In this document: one piece after another, positions 45,935-55,081 of the stretch | Layout: each line of letters starts with the position of its first letter | How positions within the stretch are numbered: the stretch's first letter is position 1 | From: Butyrivibrio sp. AE3004 | Lineage (GTDB): Bacteria > Bacillota > Clostridia > Lachnospirales > Lachnospiraceae | Assembly: GCF_000703165.1 (NCBI RefSeq) | Contig: NZ_JNLQ01000002.1 | Coordinates: 1,612,001-1,676,000 of the forward strand | DNA: 64,000 nucleotides | Reading direction: 5' to 3' | The notes under the pieces: model-generated | The model's input: the letters and a program-made list of their open reading frames with translations, nothing else | Told to the model about the DNA's origin: nothing | Database searches by the model: none | Made by a program: the position numbers and the translations under genes

Positions 45935-46915
45935 TTATTTTAGTTTAGCCTCTAATACCTTAATATGTTCTTTTATCTCTGTTTTATCTTCCTCTGTCAT
46001 CTTATTTCTATTTGCTCCGATGACGTTATATTCAACTACTTTTATCAGCTGAGATGCTCCCTTACTTAATTGCTCGTCATTATCAAGTTCATTTTGCAAA
46101 GATAAAATCGCAATGACAGCGCTTAATGAATTATCAGTTTCATCAGCATCCTTATATAAAAAATCATATAAAGGCCTTTTTACTTCATCTGCAAAAGTCT
46201 CTTCTGTATCAAGAAGCACAACTAATGAAAGGAATAAGCATATGAACTCTTCATCCTTACAGGTCACATTAAAGGAATGCTTTTTTACAAGCTCTGACAA
46301 TCTCATCTTATATCTCTTTTGTCTGGACATCTTCTGAGGCATGCCTGCCATAAGTGAATGGTCATATGCATTTCTCACGTCCTTATCCGTTTTCAAAAGT
46401 TCTGAAAAAGCCCACATCAGAGCTGCTGTCGTAGCAGAATCAAGTTCATCGTCCCTGCTGCTCATATGAAGCACGCTTACACGTTCGCTTGCCTCATTAT
46501 TCTCATCATCAGCCTCCTTAAACTGACGTAAAATCAGAAAATGTACAGCATCAAGCGCGGCATGCAAAATATCTCTTGAAAACACAGGATCCAGATCATC
46601 ATAAACCCGTGATCCAATACACATAACAGCGATAAATACCGATAAGTCAAAAACGATTTTATTATATGTATCTCTGTCCGCTTCCCTGATACTCCCAATA
46701 TCCAGGTTCTCATATCCATTATACATTTTTTCAAGCACATGGCTTGTAGACTCGACCATATCCTTTATCTTATCGATATTTTCAATTTGATTTGTCTTCT
46801 CAGGCAATAATTCATACGCATAAAGACGAATGGCTGTACTTATCTCAGTAGATTCAGCCTCAAGCAAATCCGCATGGTTATTGAATATTTCTTCTATTTT
46901 TTCTTCCTTAATCAT
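45935..46915 (-). CDS. Uncharacterised helical protein co-transcribed with the M16 peptidase
   Basis: 326 residues, family not recognised. It is predicted cytosolic and mostly helical, rich in Asp, Glu and Leu, without signal peptide or clear transmembrane helix (two moderately hydrophobic stretches, FDLSVFIAVMCIGS and FICLFLSLVVLLDT, look like buried helices). The start ATG lies 5 nt after the stop of the M16 peptidase gene and lacks a ribosome site, so translation likely depends on the upstream gene. The pairing suggests a functional link to the peptidase, but this is inference. Confidence 0.75.
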   Translation of the reverse strand: MIKEEKIEEIFNNHADLLEAESTEISTAIRLYAYELLPEKTNQIENIDKIKDMVESTSHVLEKMYNGYENLDIGSIREADRDTYNKIVFDLSVFIAVMCIGSRVYDDLDPVFSRDILHAALDAVHFLILRQFKEADDENNEASERVSVLHMSSRDDELDSATTAALMWAFSELLKTDKDVRNAYDHSLMAGMPQKMSRQKRYKMRLSELVKKHSFNVTCKDEEFICLFLSLVVLLDTEETFADEVKRPLYDFLYKDADETDNSLSAVIAILSLQNELDNDEQLSKGASQLIKVVEYNVIGANRNKMTEEDKTEIKEHIKVLEAKLK

Positions 46916-46920
46916 GAGGT

Positions 46921-49900
46921 CTATTTTAGTTTATAGTTTAGGATTTCGTCAAATGCATCCTTATCTTTTTTTATTTTTGCCTCATTACCTGTTGTAGCTA
47001 TCGCTGCATTTGTAAATATTTTTTCATAACTTTTTGCAGCATCCTCCTGCATTTCCAAATCTGTATTTCGAATATCATTGACTGTATCCACATAGCCTTG
47101 TTCATCAACCCCAAGAATATCTCTTCGTATTCTTCTTATAACATCATTCCATATACCTTCCGACCTTGTTTCTTCACCGTAAGCATTTAATATGTACCCT
47201 CGGTAATCATCTTTATTCAATTCAGCAGTCTTTATATACTCCGGTATACCTTTTAAAACTTCAATTGAATCTTTTACATTTGGATCAGAATATGTATAGG
47301 CATTAAGTTCAAAGCAGCGAGTATTTGCATTGCTTCCTGCTGAGTAAGCTCCCATTTGGAATCTGATCCTGGGAATAACATATTTGTCACTTGCTGCATA
47401 AATAAACGGAAGATATGCTCCTCTAAAATCCGGATCATTTCTATAATCCGCATCAAATACTGTATAATTTTGAGATTCTTCTAAAATAATTCCGGTTTTA
47501 AGTGCAAATACAGGCAATTGATAAACATCCTTACCATCTTCACCTTCATTTAGTTTTCCTAAAATCTGTGCCGCACTTTTAACAACATCTTCATTCTCAG
47601 TTTTATCAGCTGCAGATACAAAAATAAGATTTGATTTTGTAAATACCTTTTTCCTTATTGTATCAATATCCTCAGCAAGCTTATCTAATGTAGACACATC
47701 TTTTTGAATACCATCATCGATTTCTGATATATATTTATAAAATTCCGGATCGTGTATATCTAAATCAAATCTTTGTGTATCAGATAAAGTTGTTGTTCCT
47801 GATGCCATAGCATAATAATATGCATAATAATATGCATCAGTTTTTGCCAGATTATAGCTTTCGCGATTTTGTGAAATTACATGGCCAATATTAATCTTAT
47901 CATTTAGATCTGTCTCGATAATAACATTAGTAACCAGCTCAAGAGCCTTATCAAAATCCTGATTTAGTCCTCTCCACAATACTTTAAGCATGGGCCTGTG
48001 ATATTCTTCAGAATCATCTGTAGGATAAAATAATCCATGCGAAAAGCCATTCAAGTACTCGCTCTCAAGGAGCCCTAGTTCATCCTTGTTATATTTCGAA
48101 GTACCGACCTCAAACATAAAATCCATGTAAAGCATAAGAGTTCGTATTTCTTCCTTAGACAGCTTACTTAGATCAAAATAGAGTTCATAATACCCACCTT
48201 TTTTTGCATCCACGTCACCCAGATAATAAGTAATACCATCCTCTTGTCTTTTTTCAAATGATGCAGTTTTATATTCAGGTAATTTCTCGATATCTATCAA
48301 AAAATCGTTATTCGAAAGTTCCTCCTGATTCCACTCATTAAATTCATTGGTTTTCTCTACCAACTCAAGGATTTCTTCCTCTGTCATTTTTTCCTTTTTA
48401 GTTTTAAGATATTCCTGCAGCTCATTATCATGTTCTTCTGCAAGACCCGGCTTAGGTATAGAAGCTACCAGTACACTTCTTGCGGGATTCTTTATACTCT
48501 CCGCGAGCCTCTTAAAGTTTTCCTGATCGGTATCAGCAATAAGCTCATCCAGTATTCTTTCATATTCTTCGTAATAATCCACTTTACCGGTTATCGCCCA
48601 GTAATCGTTAAACACTCTGCTAAGATTAACCCCAACATTGGAGGCATCTCTTATGAACACTGTACTAAGTTCAGTATACTTAATATCAGCCTCAAATATT
48701 TCCTTGGAAACCCCGTTTTGTGCCACATCATCAATAGTATATTTAGCTATTTCTTTTAACGTCTGCATCTGATCTTCATTTGCATAATCCATTGAAAAAA
48801 TAAGAACAGGCTTTTGTAAATCGGTCATTATTCCAACAGATACAGGATTAGATATTCCCTCTTCGAGAAGTTTTTTATTCATACAGGATGAATCATTAGA
48901 TAAAACAGTTGTTAAAAAATCCCACTTCAAAAGATCGTCAGGATCAGCGTCCTCCAAGTCAATTGCATAAAAAATTCTGCCACTGTCAGTGACTGAATCT
49001 CCCTCATATGCAGGTATATATTCGACTTTTTCAACATACCCGTCTTCAGTACGAGGATCCTTGTACTCACTTAAATCAGTTCCATAAACTTCATATTTTG
49101 ATAAATACTCTTCATCAAGGAACTCCAAAAATCTGTCAATATCAAGATTTCCATATAGTGAAATGAGACTATTATCAAAGTGATAGCATCTTTCATAGGT
49201 TTCAATTGTATGCTCATAAGTCAGGTCATCATAGTGGTATTCAGACATTCCAATCATATTTGATGCAATCTGATTTGGAAACAGATTGTCAAGTAATACA
49301 TTTATTGAACAGTTATTTTTATTAGTAAGAAAGCCATAGTCTTCTGCATAAACAGTTCCATTTATTGTAATATCGCCTTCCGGATCGGCCAACTCAAGCC
49401 TTATAGCTTCTCTGTCGAATATCTTTTCATCCTTCAAAATATCAGGTTCAACCATGCAACTCATATATGCATCCATCATGGTCATCAACTGATCCTGACT
49501 CATCGATGAAACAGGATAGTATGTAGTAAGTAAATCAGTATGAGCATTAACGTAGGTATTATAGGATTTATTTATAATATCAAAGAAAAGATTCTTAGAA
49601 GGATACTTGGCAGAAGATGAAAGAATAGCATGCTCAAAGACATGGTTTGTATCAGTTTCATCTATATAAGGAGTCCTGTAAGCAATGCAGAATGACACTT
49701 CCGGATCGGAGTTCTTTGTATAAACCAGATCTGCTCCGCTCTTTTCATGCTTGAAAGTATAGATATCTGAGCTTAAAAACCGGCTACTGTACATATCATT
49801 TAGTTTAAACCCATGATATGTCTCACCTACTACCATTTCACTGTCAATTTTATCATCAGCGTCATCGGCTTCTGCAGAATCGTTGTTTTCTTCTGAATCA

Positions 49901-50112
49901 TCAGTTTTAACAGAATCTTCAGCTTCTTCTAAATCACCGGCTTCTACTGATTCGTCGGTCCCTGCTGAATCATCCTCTGAATTTTCAGTGCTTTCCACAG
50001 CATCCTTTACGGCCGAGTCTTTTTTATCAGACAAATCCTTTGATGGTGCTGCTGTGCCGCATCCAACAACCAGACTAAGTGAAATAAGAGTTGCAATTAT
50101 TTTTTTCTTCAT
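46921..50112 (-). CDS. Lipoprotein M16C metallopeptidase (PreP/insulinase-like)
   Basis: 1063 residues. A lipoprotein signal MKKKIIATLISLSLVVGC gives acylation at Cys 18, then a 65-residue linker of Ser, Asp and Glu. The peptidase follows with the inverted zinc motif HxxEH, HVFEH at about 157-161, and GYTVNAHT-like NTYVNAHTD at about 185-192. M16C proteins close two halves around oligopeptides; the roughly 1000-residue length fits presequence protease. Most relatives I know of are cytosolic, so a lipidated version implies extracellular peptide cleavage. ATG has GGGGAGA upstream. It shares an operon with the 326-residue gene. Confidence 0.9.
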   Translation of the reverse strand: MKKKIIATLISLSLVVGCGTAAPSKDLSDKKDSAVKDAVESTENSEDDSAGTDESVEAGDLEEAEDSVKTDDSEENNDSAEADDADDKIDSEMVVGETYHGFKLNDMYSSRFLSSDIYTFKHEKSGADLVYTKNSDPEVSFCIAYRTPYIDETDTNHVFEHAILSSSAKYPSKNLFFDIINKSYNTYVNAHTDLLTTYYPVSSMSQDQLMTMMDAYMSCMVEPDILKDEKIFDREAIRLELADPEGDITINGTVYAEDYGFLTNKNNCSINVLLDNLFPNQIASNMIGMSEYHYDDLTYEHTIETYERCYHFDNSLISLYGNLDIDRFLEFLDEEYLSKYEVYGTDLSEYKDPRTEDGYVEKVEYIPAYEGDSVTDSGRIFYAIDLEDADPDDLLKWDFLTTVLSNDSSCMNKKLLEEGISNPVSVGIMTDLQKPVLIFSMDYANEDQMQTLKEIAKYTIDDVAQNGVSKEIFEADIKYTELSTVFIRDASNVGVNLSRVFNDYWAITGKVDYYEEYERILDELIADTDQENFKRLAESIKNPARSVLVASIPKPGLAEEHDNELQEYLKTKKEKMTEEEILELVEKTNEFNEWNQEELSNNDFLIDIEKLPEYKTASFEKRQEDGITYYLGDVDAKKGGYYELYFDLSKLSKEEIRTLMLYMDFMFEVGTSKYNKDELGLLESEYLNGFSHGLFYPTDDSEEYHRPMLKVLWRGLNQDFDKALELVTNVIIETDLNDKINIGHVISQNRESYNLAKTDAYYYAYYYAMASGTTTLSDTQRFDLDIHDPEFYKYISEIDDGIQKDVSTLDKLAEDIDTIRKKVFTKSNLIFVSAADKTENEDVVKSAAQILGKLNEGEDGKDVYQLPVFALKTGIILEESQNYTVFDADYRNDPDFRGAYLPFIYAASDKYVIPRIRFQMGAYSAGSNANTRCFELNAYTYSDPNVKDSIEVLKGIPEYIKTAELNKDDYRGYILNAYGEETRSEGIWNDVIRRIRRDILGVDEQGYVDTVNDIRNTDLEMQEDAAKSYEKIFTNAAIATTGNEAKIKKDKDAFDEILNYKLK

Positions 50113-50263
50113 TAATTATTCTCCCCTCATACATTTTCAATAATATATTGCAATAACCGATATTATTTTAACTTTTCAAAATCACTATAATTTTAACTTT
50201 GACAAAAATCGCTCTCAATTAAATGTTTATTAACTTTTTATTACAAAAAAATAAGTTCAAAAT

Positions 50264-50305
50264 GAAAAAACGCTTCAAGGAACAATATGATCCCTTGAAG
50301 CGTTT
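50264..50305 (-). terminator. Terminator of the DEAD-box helicase gene
   Basis: AAACGCTTCAAGG and CCTTGAAGCGTTT (50268-50280 and 50293-50305) form a 13-bp stem, followed on the minus strand by TTTCATTTTG. It lies 18 nt after the helicase stop. Confidence 0.9.
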
Positions 50306-50322
50306 ACTCTTTAATGTATTTT

Positions 50323-52002
50323 TTACTTTTCTTTTCTTACACCAAGCTTCTCTGTTCTTGGTCTGGCATTTCTTCTGAACTTATCGGCTGATGCTTTCTT
50401 ATGCATAGCTGAAGCATCTCTCATACCGCGATCCTTGTTGTACTTGCCATCACGATTTCTTCCGTATCCTGAACCCTTTCCATCTCTTCTGCCTTTTCCA
50501 TCGCCTCTTCCCTGACCGTCTCTTCTGCCATGTCCGTCTCTTTCGAATCTGCCACCTTTACCATCTCGTCTGTCTCTATTTTTCTGTCCTCTGTAAAGAT
50601 CTCGCTTTCTTGGCTTCAAATCAAGTTCTTCAGGAGCTTTGCCCATCTTAAGTCGCATAAGACCTGCTGCAAGCTGTTCAATGGAATACTCATCCTCTGC
50701 CACCTTGTCATTTAAAAACTCAAGACAGTCTGTAATTTCACCTGCCTCAATAAGATCAATGACCTCAGTAAAAAGCTTTCTGGCTTTTGCTCTGGTTATT
50801 TCCTTCGCTGAAGGCACATCGCCCTCTTCTATTTTTGTATGGCAGATGCGTTCAATATCTCTGAGCTTATACATTTCTCTGGGAGATACAAGTGAGAACG
50901 ACTGTCCGCTCTTACCTGCACGTCCTGTACGTCCTATTCTATGAACATAATATTCAATATCTTCAGGAATATCATAATTAAAAACAGCAGTAACACCGCT
51001 TACATCAATTCCTCTTGCTGCAACATCCGTCGCAATAAGAAAATCCGCCTGGCCAAAGCGAAAAAGATTCATAACGGTATCTCTCTGGAACTGTGAAAGA
51101 TCTCCGTGAAGTCCTTCTGCTCTGTAGCCTTTGTTCTTAAGTATTCCTGTAAGTTCATCAACCTTTCGTTTAGTATTACAAAATACCAGGCTCCTTACCG
51201 GTTGATGATATTCAATAAGTCTTGTAAGTACCTCCTCCTTATAGTTTGAAGGCACTACATAATAATACTGTTCAATTGATTTAACAGTAATCTCCTTGGG
51301 CGTCATCTTTATATATTCTGCATCATGCTGATATTTTCTTGTAATCTGCAAAATAGGCTCAGGCATGGTAGCTGAGAAAAGAGCTGTCTGTCTTTCTTCA
51401 GGCATTCCCTCAAGAATTGTTTCTATATCATCTCTAAATCCCATATCAAGCATTTCATCTGCTTCATCCAAAACAAGAACACGTACATCCGCCATTTTCA
51501 TCGTATGTCTTCTCATGTGATCCATTACACGTCCGGGTGTTCCTACAACAATCTGAACACCTGAAGAGAGCGCACGTATCTGCCTTGAAATATCCTGTCC
51601 TCCGTATACGGGAAGTACTTTTATTCCATGCATATATTTACCAAAACTTCTAAGATCATCAGCAGCCTGCATGGCAAGCTCTCTTGTAGGGCATAAAACA
51701 ACCGCCTGTAAATGTTTATTAGTGGGATCAACCTTTTGAAGAAGCGGGATTCCAAACGCTGCGGTTTTTCCGGTTCCGGTCTGAGCCTGTCCAATTATAT
51801 CTACACCTTTCATCATTACCGGAATAGCAGCTTTCTGGATTGGAGACATATACTCAAATCCCATCTCTGTAATAGCACGAAGCACTCTTTCATCAATTCC
51901 TTTTGCTTCATCATATCTTACTCTCTGCTCTTCCCTGTTGCCGGTTACAGCTTCAGATATTCCTTCAATATTCTTCTTAATTTCTTCCAGTATATTAGAC
52001 AT
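50323..52002 (-). CDS. DEAD-box ATP-dependent RNA helicase (CshA/DeaD type)
   Basis: 559 residues. Helicase motifs are in order: AQTGTGKT (73-80), PTRELA, VLDEADEMLDMG, FSATMP, and HRIGRTGRAGKSG. A dimerisation-like linker is followed by a C-terminal tail from about 455 made of Arg/Gly/Asp repeats (RRDGKG, GRRDGQG, GRGDGKG), which binds RNA non-specifically. Such helicases act in cold response, ribosome assembly and mRNA decay. The start ATG has AAAGAGG upstream. Its leader carries a terminator-like hairpin 20-30 nt before the start. Confidence 0.94.
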   Translation of the reverse strand: MSNILEEIKKNIEGISEAVTGNREEQRVRYDEAKGIDERVLRAITEMGFEYMSPIQKAAIPVMMKGVDIIGQAQTGTGKTAAFGIPLLQKVDPTNKHLQAVVLCPTRELAMQAADDLRSFGKYMHGIKVLPVYGGQDISRQIRALSSGVQIVVGTPGRVMDHMRRHTMKMADVRVLVLDEADEMLDMGFRDDIETILEGMPEERQTALFSATMPEPILQITRKYQHDAEYIKMTPKEITVKSIEQYYYVVPSNYKEEVLTRLIEYHQPVRSLVFCNTKRKVDELTGILKNKGYRAEGLHGDLSQFQRDTVMNLFRFGQADFLIATDVAARGIDVSGVTAVFNYDIPEDIEYYVHRIGRTGRAGKSGQSFSLVSPREMYKLRDIERICHTKIEEGDVPSAKEITRAKARKLFTEVIDLIEAGEITDCLEFLNDKVAEDEYSIEQLAAGLMRLKMGKAPEELDLKPRKRDLYRGQKNRDRRDGKGGRFERDGHGRRDGQGRGDGKGRRDGKGSGYGRNRDGKYNKDRGMRDASAMHKKASADKFRRNARPRTEKLGVRKEK

Positions 52003-52024
52003 AAAACCTCTTTCCTTTTTATTG

Positions 52025-52059
52025 AAAAAAAATGAGGACGTACATTAAATGTCGTCCCC
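52025..52059 (-). terminator. Terminator-like hairpin in the helicase leader
   Basis: GGACG(T)ACAT and ATGTCGTCC (52036-52045 and 52049-52057) form a stem with one bulged nt and loop TAA. On the minus strand it is followed by an eight-T run (52032-52025). It lies downstream of the helicase promoter and about 25 nt before the helicase ATG. It could end the pgsA transcript and also attenuate helicase transcription. Confidence 0.65.
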
Positions 52060-52090
52060 AAATTAAAACATTCAAATTACACAATTGAAA

Positions 52091-52119
52091 ACTATATCAT
52101 CAATTGCGATTTCCCACAA
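52091..52119 (-). promoter_or_regulatory. Likely sigma-A promoter of the helicase gene
   Basis: TTGTGG (52119-52114) and TATAGT (52096-52091) are 17 nt apart on the minus strand. The leader to the ATG at 52002 would be about 80 nt and includes the hairpin. Confidence 0.5.
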
Positions 52120-52156
52120 CTATAATTTTTAAATATCAATAAATTCGATTATCAAA

Positions 52157-52699
52157 TTACATATCGCCGCTCATAACATCTTTATTTTTTATAATATAGT
52201 CACAAAGTGAAATTATGGTAAGAGCAAGCGCAATATACATAATGATAGTAGTAACAATTTGAAGCTGAGGTATATTAACTATCATCAAAATTACCATAAA
52301 CATCTGGAAAGTAGTTTTAAATTTTCCCCAATAGCTTGCAGCAATTACTCTTCCGTTCTCAACTGCTATAAGTCTGAAACCACTTATGATAAATTCTCTG
52401 GCTATTATTATAACAACTATCCAGGAAGGAATTCTCCCCAGTTCAATAAGACAGATCATAGCGCTGCAAACAAGAAGTTTATCAGCTAGAGGATCCATGA
52501 ATTTTCCAAAATCAGTTACCAGGTTATATTTCCGGGCAATTTTTCCATCCAAAAGATCTGTAAGAGATGCAATTACAAAAATCACCAATGCAATCCATTT
52601 ATCAGCTTCTCCGAATATATTTGCTAATAAAAAAAGTACAAAAAACGGAATTAAAATAACTCTAAAAACAGTAAGTTTATTTGGTAAATTCATTTTCAT
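52157..52699 (-). CDS. pgsA: CDP-diacylglycerol-glycerol-3-phosphate 3-phosphatidyltransferase
   Basis: 180 residues from ATG 52699. It makes phosphatidylglycerol phosphate in the membrane. The CDP-alcohol phosphatidyltransferase motif is LLDGKIARKYNLVTDFGKFMD with PLADK following, and four or five transmembrane helices are seen. Three in-frame ATGs (52705, 52699, 52693) occur; GGAGG at 52709-52713 is 9 nt from 52699, so I chose that. The start overlaps the rimO end, so they are coupled. Its product is a precursor of lipoteichoic acid backbones, which fits the LTA-synthase gene in this window. Confidence 0.95.
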   Translation of the reverse strand: MKMNLPNKLTVFRVILIPFFVLFLLANIFGEADKWIALVIFVIASLTDLLDGKIARKYNLVTDFGKFMDPLADKLLVCSAMICLIELGRIPSWIVVIIIAREFIISGFRLIAVENGRVIAASYWGKFKTTFQMFMVILMIVNIPQLQIVTTIIMYIALALTIISLCDYIIKNKDVMSGDM

Positions 52700-54116
52700 C
52701 TTCATTCCCCTCCACTAATTCCCCAATTAGGTCATAATCATTTGATCCGGTAATACGTACACTTACAAAACGGCCGCTCATAAGATCATATGGAACATTC
52801 ATAATAAACAAATATCCATCTACATCAGGTGCATCCATGTACGTTCTTGCAACATATGTTGCGCCGTCATAATCTTCATCTTCATCATCTGTAATTTTTC
52901 CTTCTATTACAGCACTGACTATATTTCCGATTCGTCCCCTTGCAGCATCAAACGCTATTTCCTGTTGCAATTCCATTATATCATCTCTTCTGCTTATCTT
53001 CACCTCTTCGGGAATCTGACAATCCATCTCACCGGCCACTGTATCCTCTTCCTGAGAGTAGGTAAAGCACCCCAGTCTGTCAAACTTCATTTCCTTAACA
53101 AAAGAAACTGTTTGTGCATGGTCCTCATCTGTTTCTCCGGGAAATCCTGCTATAAGAGTAGTTCGCAGGCAAATATCCGGAATTTCCTGTCTGATATACT
53201 TTATTCTCTCAGTAATCTCAGCCCTGTTAGTCCGTCTTCCCATCATTTTTAGAACATTATCAGAACCGCTTTGAATCGGTATATCCAGATAATTGCAAAC
53301 CTTTGGCTCATTTTTTATAGTATCAATAAGCTCATCCGTTATCTCCTCAGGATAACAGTACATGATTCTGATCCATTGAAGGTCTTCTATCTGAGCCAGT
53401 TTATGCAATAGCTCCGGCAGTTTTTTTTCACCATATAGATCAGTACCGTACAAGGTTGTTTCCTGTGCAACCAGTATAAGCTCCGTTACCCCCATGTTAA
53501 CAAGCGATGTCGCTTCCAAAATCAGCTCTTCCATTGGGACGCTTCTGTAACGACCTCTTACCTTTGGAATTACACAATAGGTACAGTTTTTATTGCAGCC
53601 TTCAGCGATTTTTAAATAATTGAACTGTCCTCCGGTGGTCTGTATACGTTTCCTGTTGCCAACAGGCTTTTTATCCAGAGTATCGAGGTACGCCTTTTCT
53701 TTAGATTTAGAAGCGTTATCTGTCTTACTGCTTAAAGAATCTGCCGCTACATTATCAGTTTTTTCTGAAAGAACCGAGTCCAAAGCTTCTACAATATGCT
53801 CAACAGAAGCAGTTCCTATAATCCTGTCCACCTCGGGTATTTCTTTTAAAACTTCCTCTCTGTAACGCTCAGCAAGACATCCGGTAACAATAAGTGCTTT
53901 GTATTTCCCGCTTTTTCTATATTCCCCAAGTTCAATTATAGTATTAATGCTTTCTTCTTTTGCATCACCAATAAAGCAGCATGTGTTAACCACTGCTGCT
54001 TCTGCTATTTCCTCATCATCTGTAAATTCATGCCCCCGCTGTGACAGCATGCCGAGCATAACCTCAGAATCGACACGATTTTTGTCACAGCCAAGAGATA
54101 CAAACAAAATTTTCAT
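52677..54116 (-). CDS. rimO: Ribosomal protein uS12 methylthiotransferase
   Basis: 479 residues. Radical-SAM enzyme that adds a methylthio group to an aspartate of ribosomal protein S12. N-terminal MTTase domain (SLGCDKNRVDSE; NTCCFIGDAKEES; TGCLAERY), then the radical-SAM cluster CNKNCTYCVIPKVRG, and a C-terminal TRAM domain. A Ser/Lys-rich insert of about 25 residues (SSKTDNASKSKEK) lies between the MTTase and radical-SAM domains. It follows rpoZ by 17 nt and overlaps pgsA. Confidence 0.95.
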   Translation of the reverse strand: MKILFVSLGCDKNRVDSEVMLGMLSQRGHEFTDDEEIAEAAVVNTCCFIGDAKEESINTIIELGEYRKSGKYKALIVTGCLAERYREEVLKEIPEVDRIIGTASVEHIVEALDSVLSEKTDNVAADSLSSKTDNASKSKEKAYLDTLDKKPVGNRKRIQTTGGQFNYLKIAEGCNKNCTYCVIPKVRGRYRSVPMEELILEATSLVNMGVTELILVAQETTLYGTDLYGEKKLPELLHKLAQIEDLQWIRIMYCYPEEITDELIDTIKNEPKVCNYLDIPIQSGSDNVLKMMGRRTNRAEITERIKYIRQEIPDICLRTTLIAGFPGETDEDHAQTVSFVKEMKFDRLGCFTYSQEEDTVAGEMDCQIPEEVKISRRDDIMELQQEIAFDAARGRIGNIVSAVIEGKITDDEDEDYDGATYVARTYMDAPDVDGYLFIMNVPYDLMSGRFVSVRITGSNDYDLIGELVEGNEDENEFTK

Positions 54117-54133
54117 ATATTATACCGAAATAA

Positions 54134-54415
54134 TTATTCCTCAATATTCATTTCTGAATCTGTTTCAATGAGAGATTCCTTCTCTTCATCTGAAAGAATT
54201 CTAAGTTTATCTTCATTGAGTTCGTCTACAGCTATAGAAAGAAACTTTTCCTTATCTTTAACTCTTACCATTGGCTCGTCGCCGGCTATAAGCTGTCTTG
54301 CTCTCTTAGCTGTTGCCATAACGATGGAATATCTTGAGCTGATAATAGGCTCATTACCTTCCTCTACGTCCTTATTAACTACCTTCATAAGATCAACATA
54401 TGATGGATGTATCAT
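54134..54415 (-). CDS. rpoZ: RNA polymerase omega subunit
   Basis: 93 residues. Omega supports RNA polymerase assembly. The family signature is IHPSYVDLMKVV, SSRYSIVMATAKRARQL and an acidic tail. The ATG has GGAGG 7 nt upstream. It follows gmk by 23 nt in the conserved yicC-gmk-rpoZ order. Confidence 0.94.
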   Translation of the reverse strand: MIHPSYVDLMKVVNKDVEEGNEPIISSRYSIVMATAKRARQLIAGDEPMVRVKDKEKFLSIAVDELNEDKLRILSDEEKESLIETDSEMNIEE

Positions 54416-54438
54416 GTTATTCCTCCATTTAAAAAAAA

Positions 54439-55062
54439 TTATTTAAGTTCTGACAGCTGCTTCTGAATTCCCTGAATAAATTCTTTATTTCTATCAGGAG
54501 TATAATGAGCAGCTTGAATTATCTCATGCATTTCTTTAACACAAGTATCAAGGTTGTCATTGATTACTATATTATCATACTCGTCAATACCCTGTCCCTC
54601 TTCTTTTGCACGAAGAAGTCTTCCGTGAATAACATCCTCCGTTTCAGTCCCTCTTCCACGGAGTCTTTTTTCAAGTTCTTCCACAGATGGTGGCATTACA
54701 AACAGCAGAAGTGCCTGAGGATATTTTTTCTTAATCTGAAGTGCACCCTGTATCTCAATTTCAAGGATTACATCTTTGCCGTTGTCAAGCTTTTCCTGAA
54801 CAAATTTTTTGGGAGTACCGTAATAATTCCCCACATAATTAGCATGCTCGATAAGGCCGTCCTCTTCTATAAGCTTTTCAAATTCTTCCTTGCTTACAAA
54901 AAAGTATTCTCTGCCGTTTTCTTCTCCGGGTCTGGGATTTCTTGTTGTAGCTGAAATTGATAATTCATAATTATCGTATCTTTTGATCAGCTCCTTCATT
55001 ATTGTTCCTTTTCCTGCACCGGAAAAGCCTGAAACTACAACTATTATTCCTTTGTTATTCAT
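54439..55062 (-). CDS. gmk: Guanylate kinase
   Basis: 207 residues. It phosphorylates GMP to GDP. The P-loop GFSGAGKGT is at about 12-20, and the GMP-binding part includes TTRNPRPGEENGREYFFVS. The length is normal. It follows yicC by 19 nt. The remA (DUF370) gene that often sits between yicC and gmk in Firmicutes is absent here. Confidence 0.97.
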   Translation of the reverse strand: MNNKGIIVVVSGFSGAGKGTIMKELIKRYDNYELSISATTRNPRPGEENGREYFFVSKEEFEKLIEEDGLIEHANYVGNYYGTPKKFVQEKLDNGKDVILEIEIQGALQIKKKYPQALLLFVMPPSVEELEKRLRGRGTETEDVIHGRLLRAKEEGQGIDEYDNIVINDNLDTCVKEMHEIIQAAHYTPDRNKEFIQGIQKQLSELK

Positions 55063-55081
55063 ATAATAATCTCTTCCTGTC

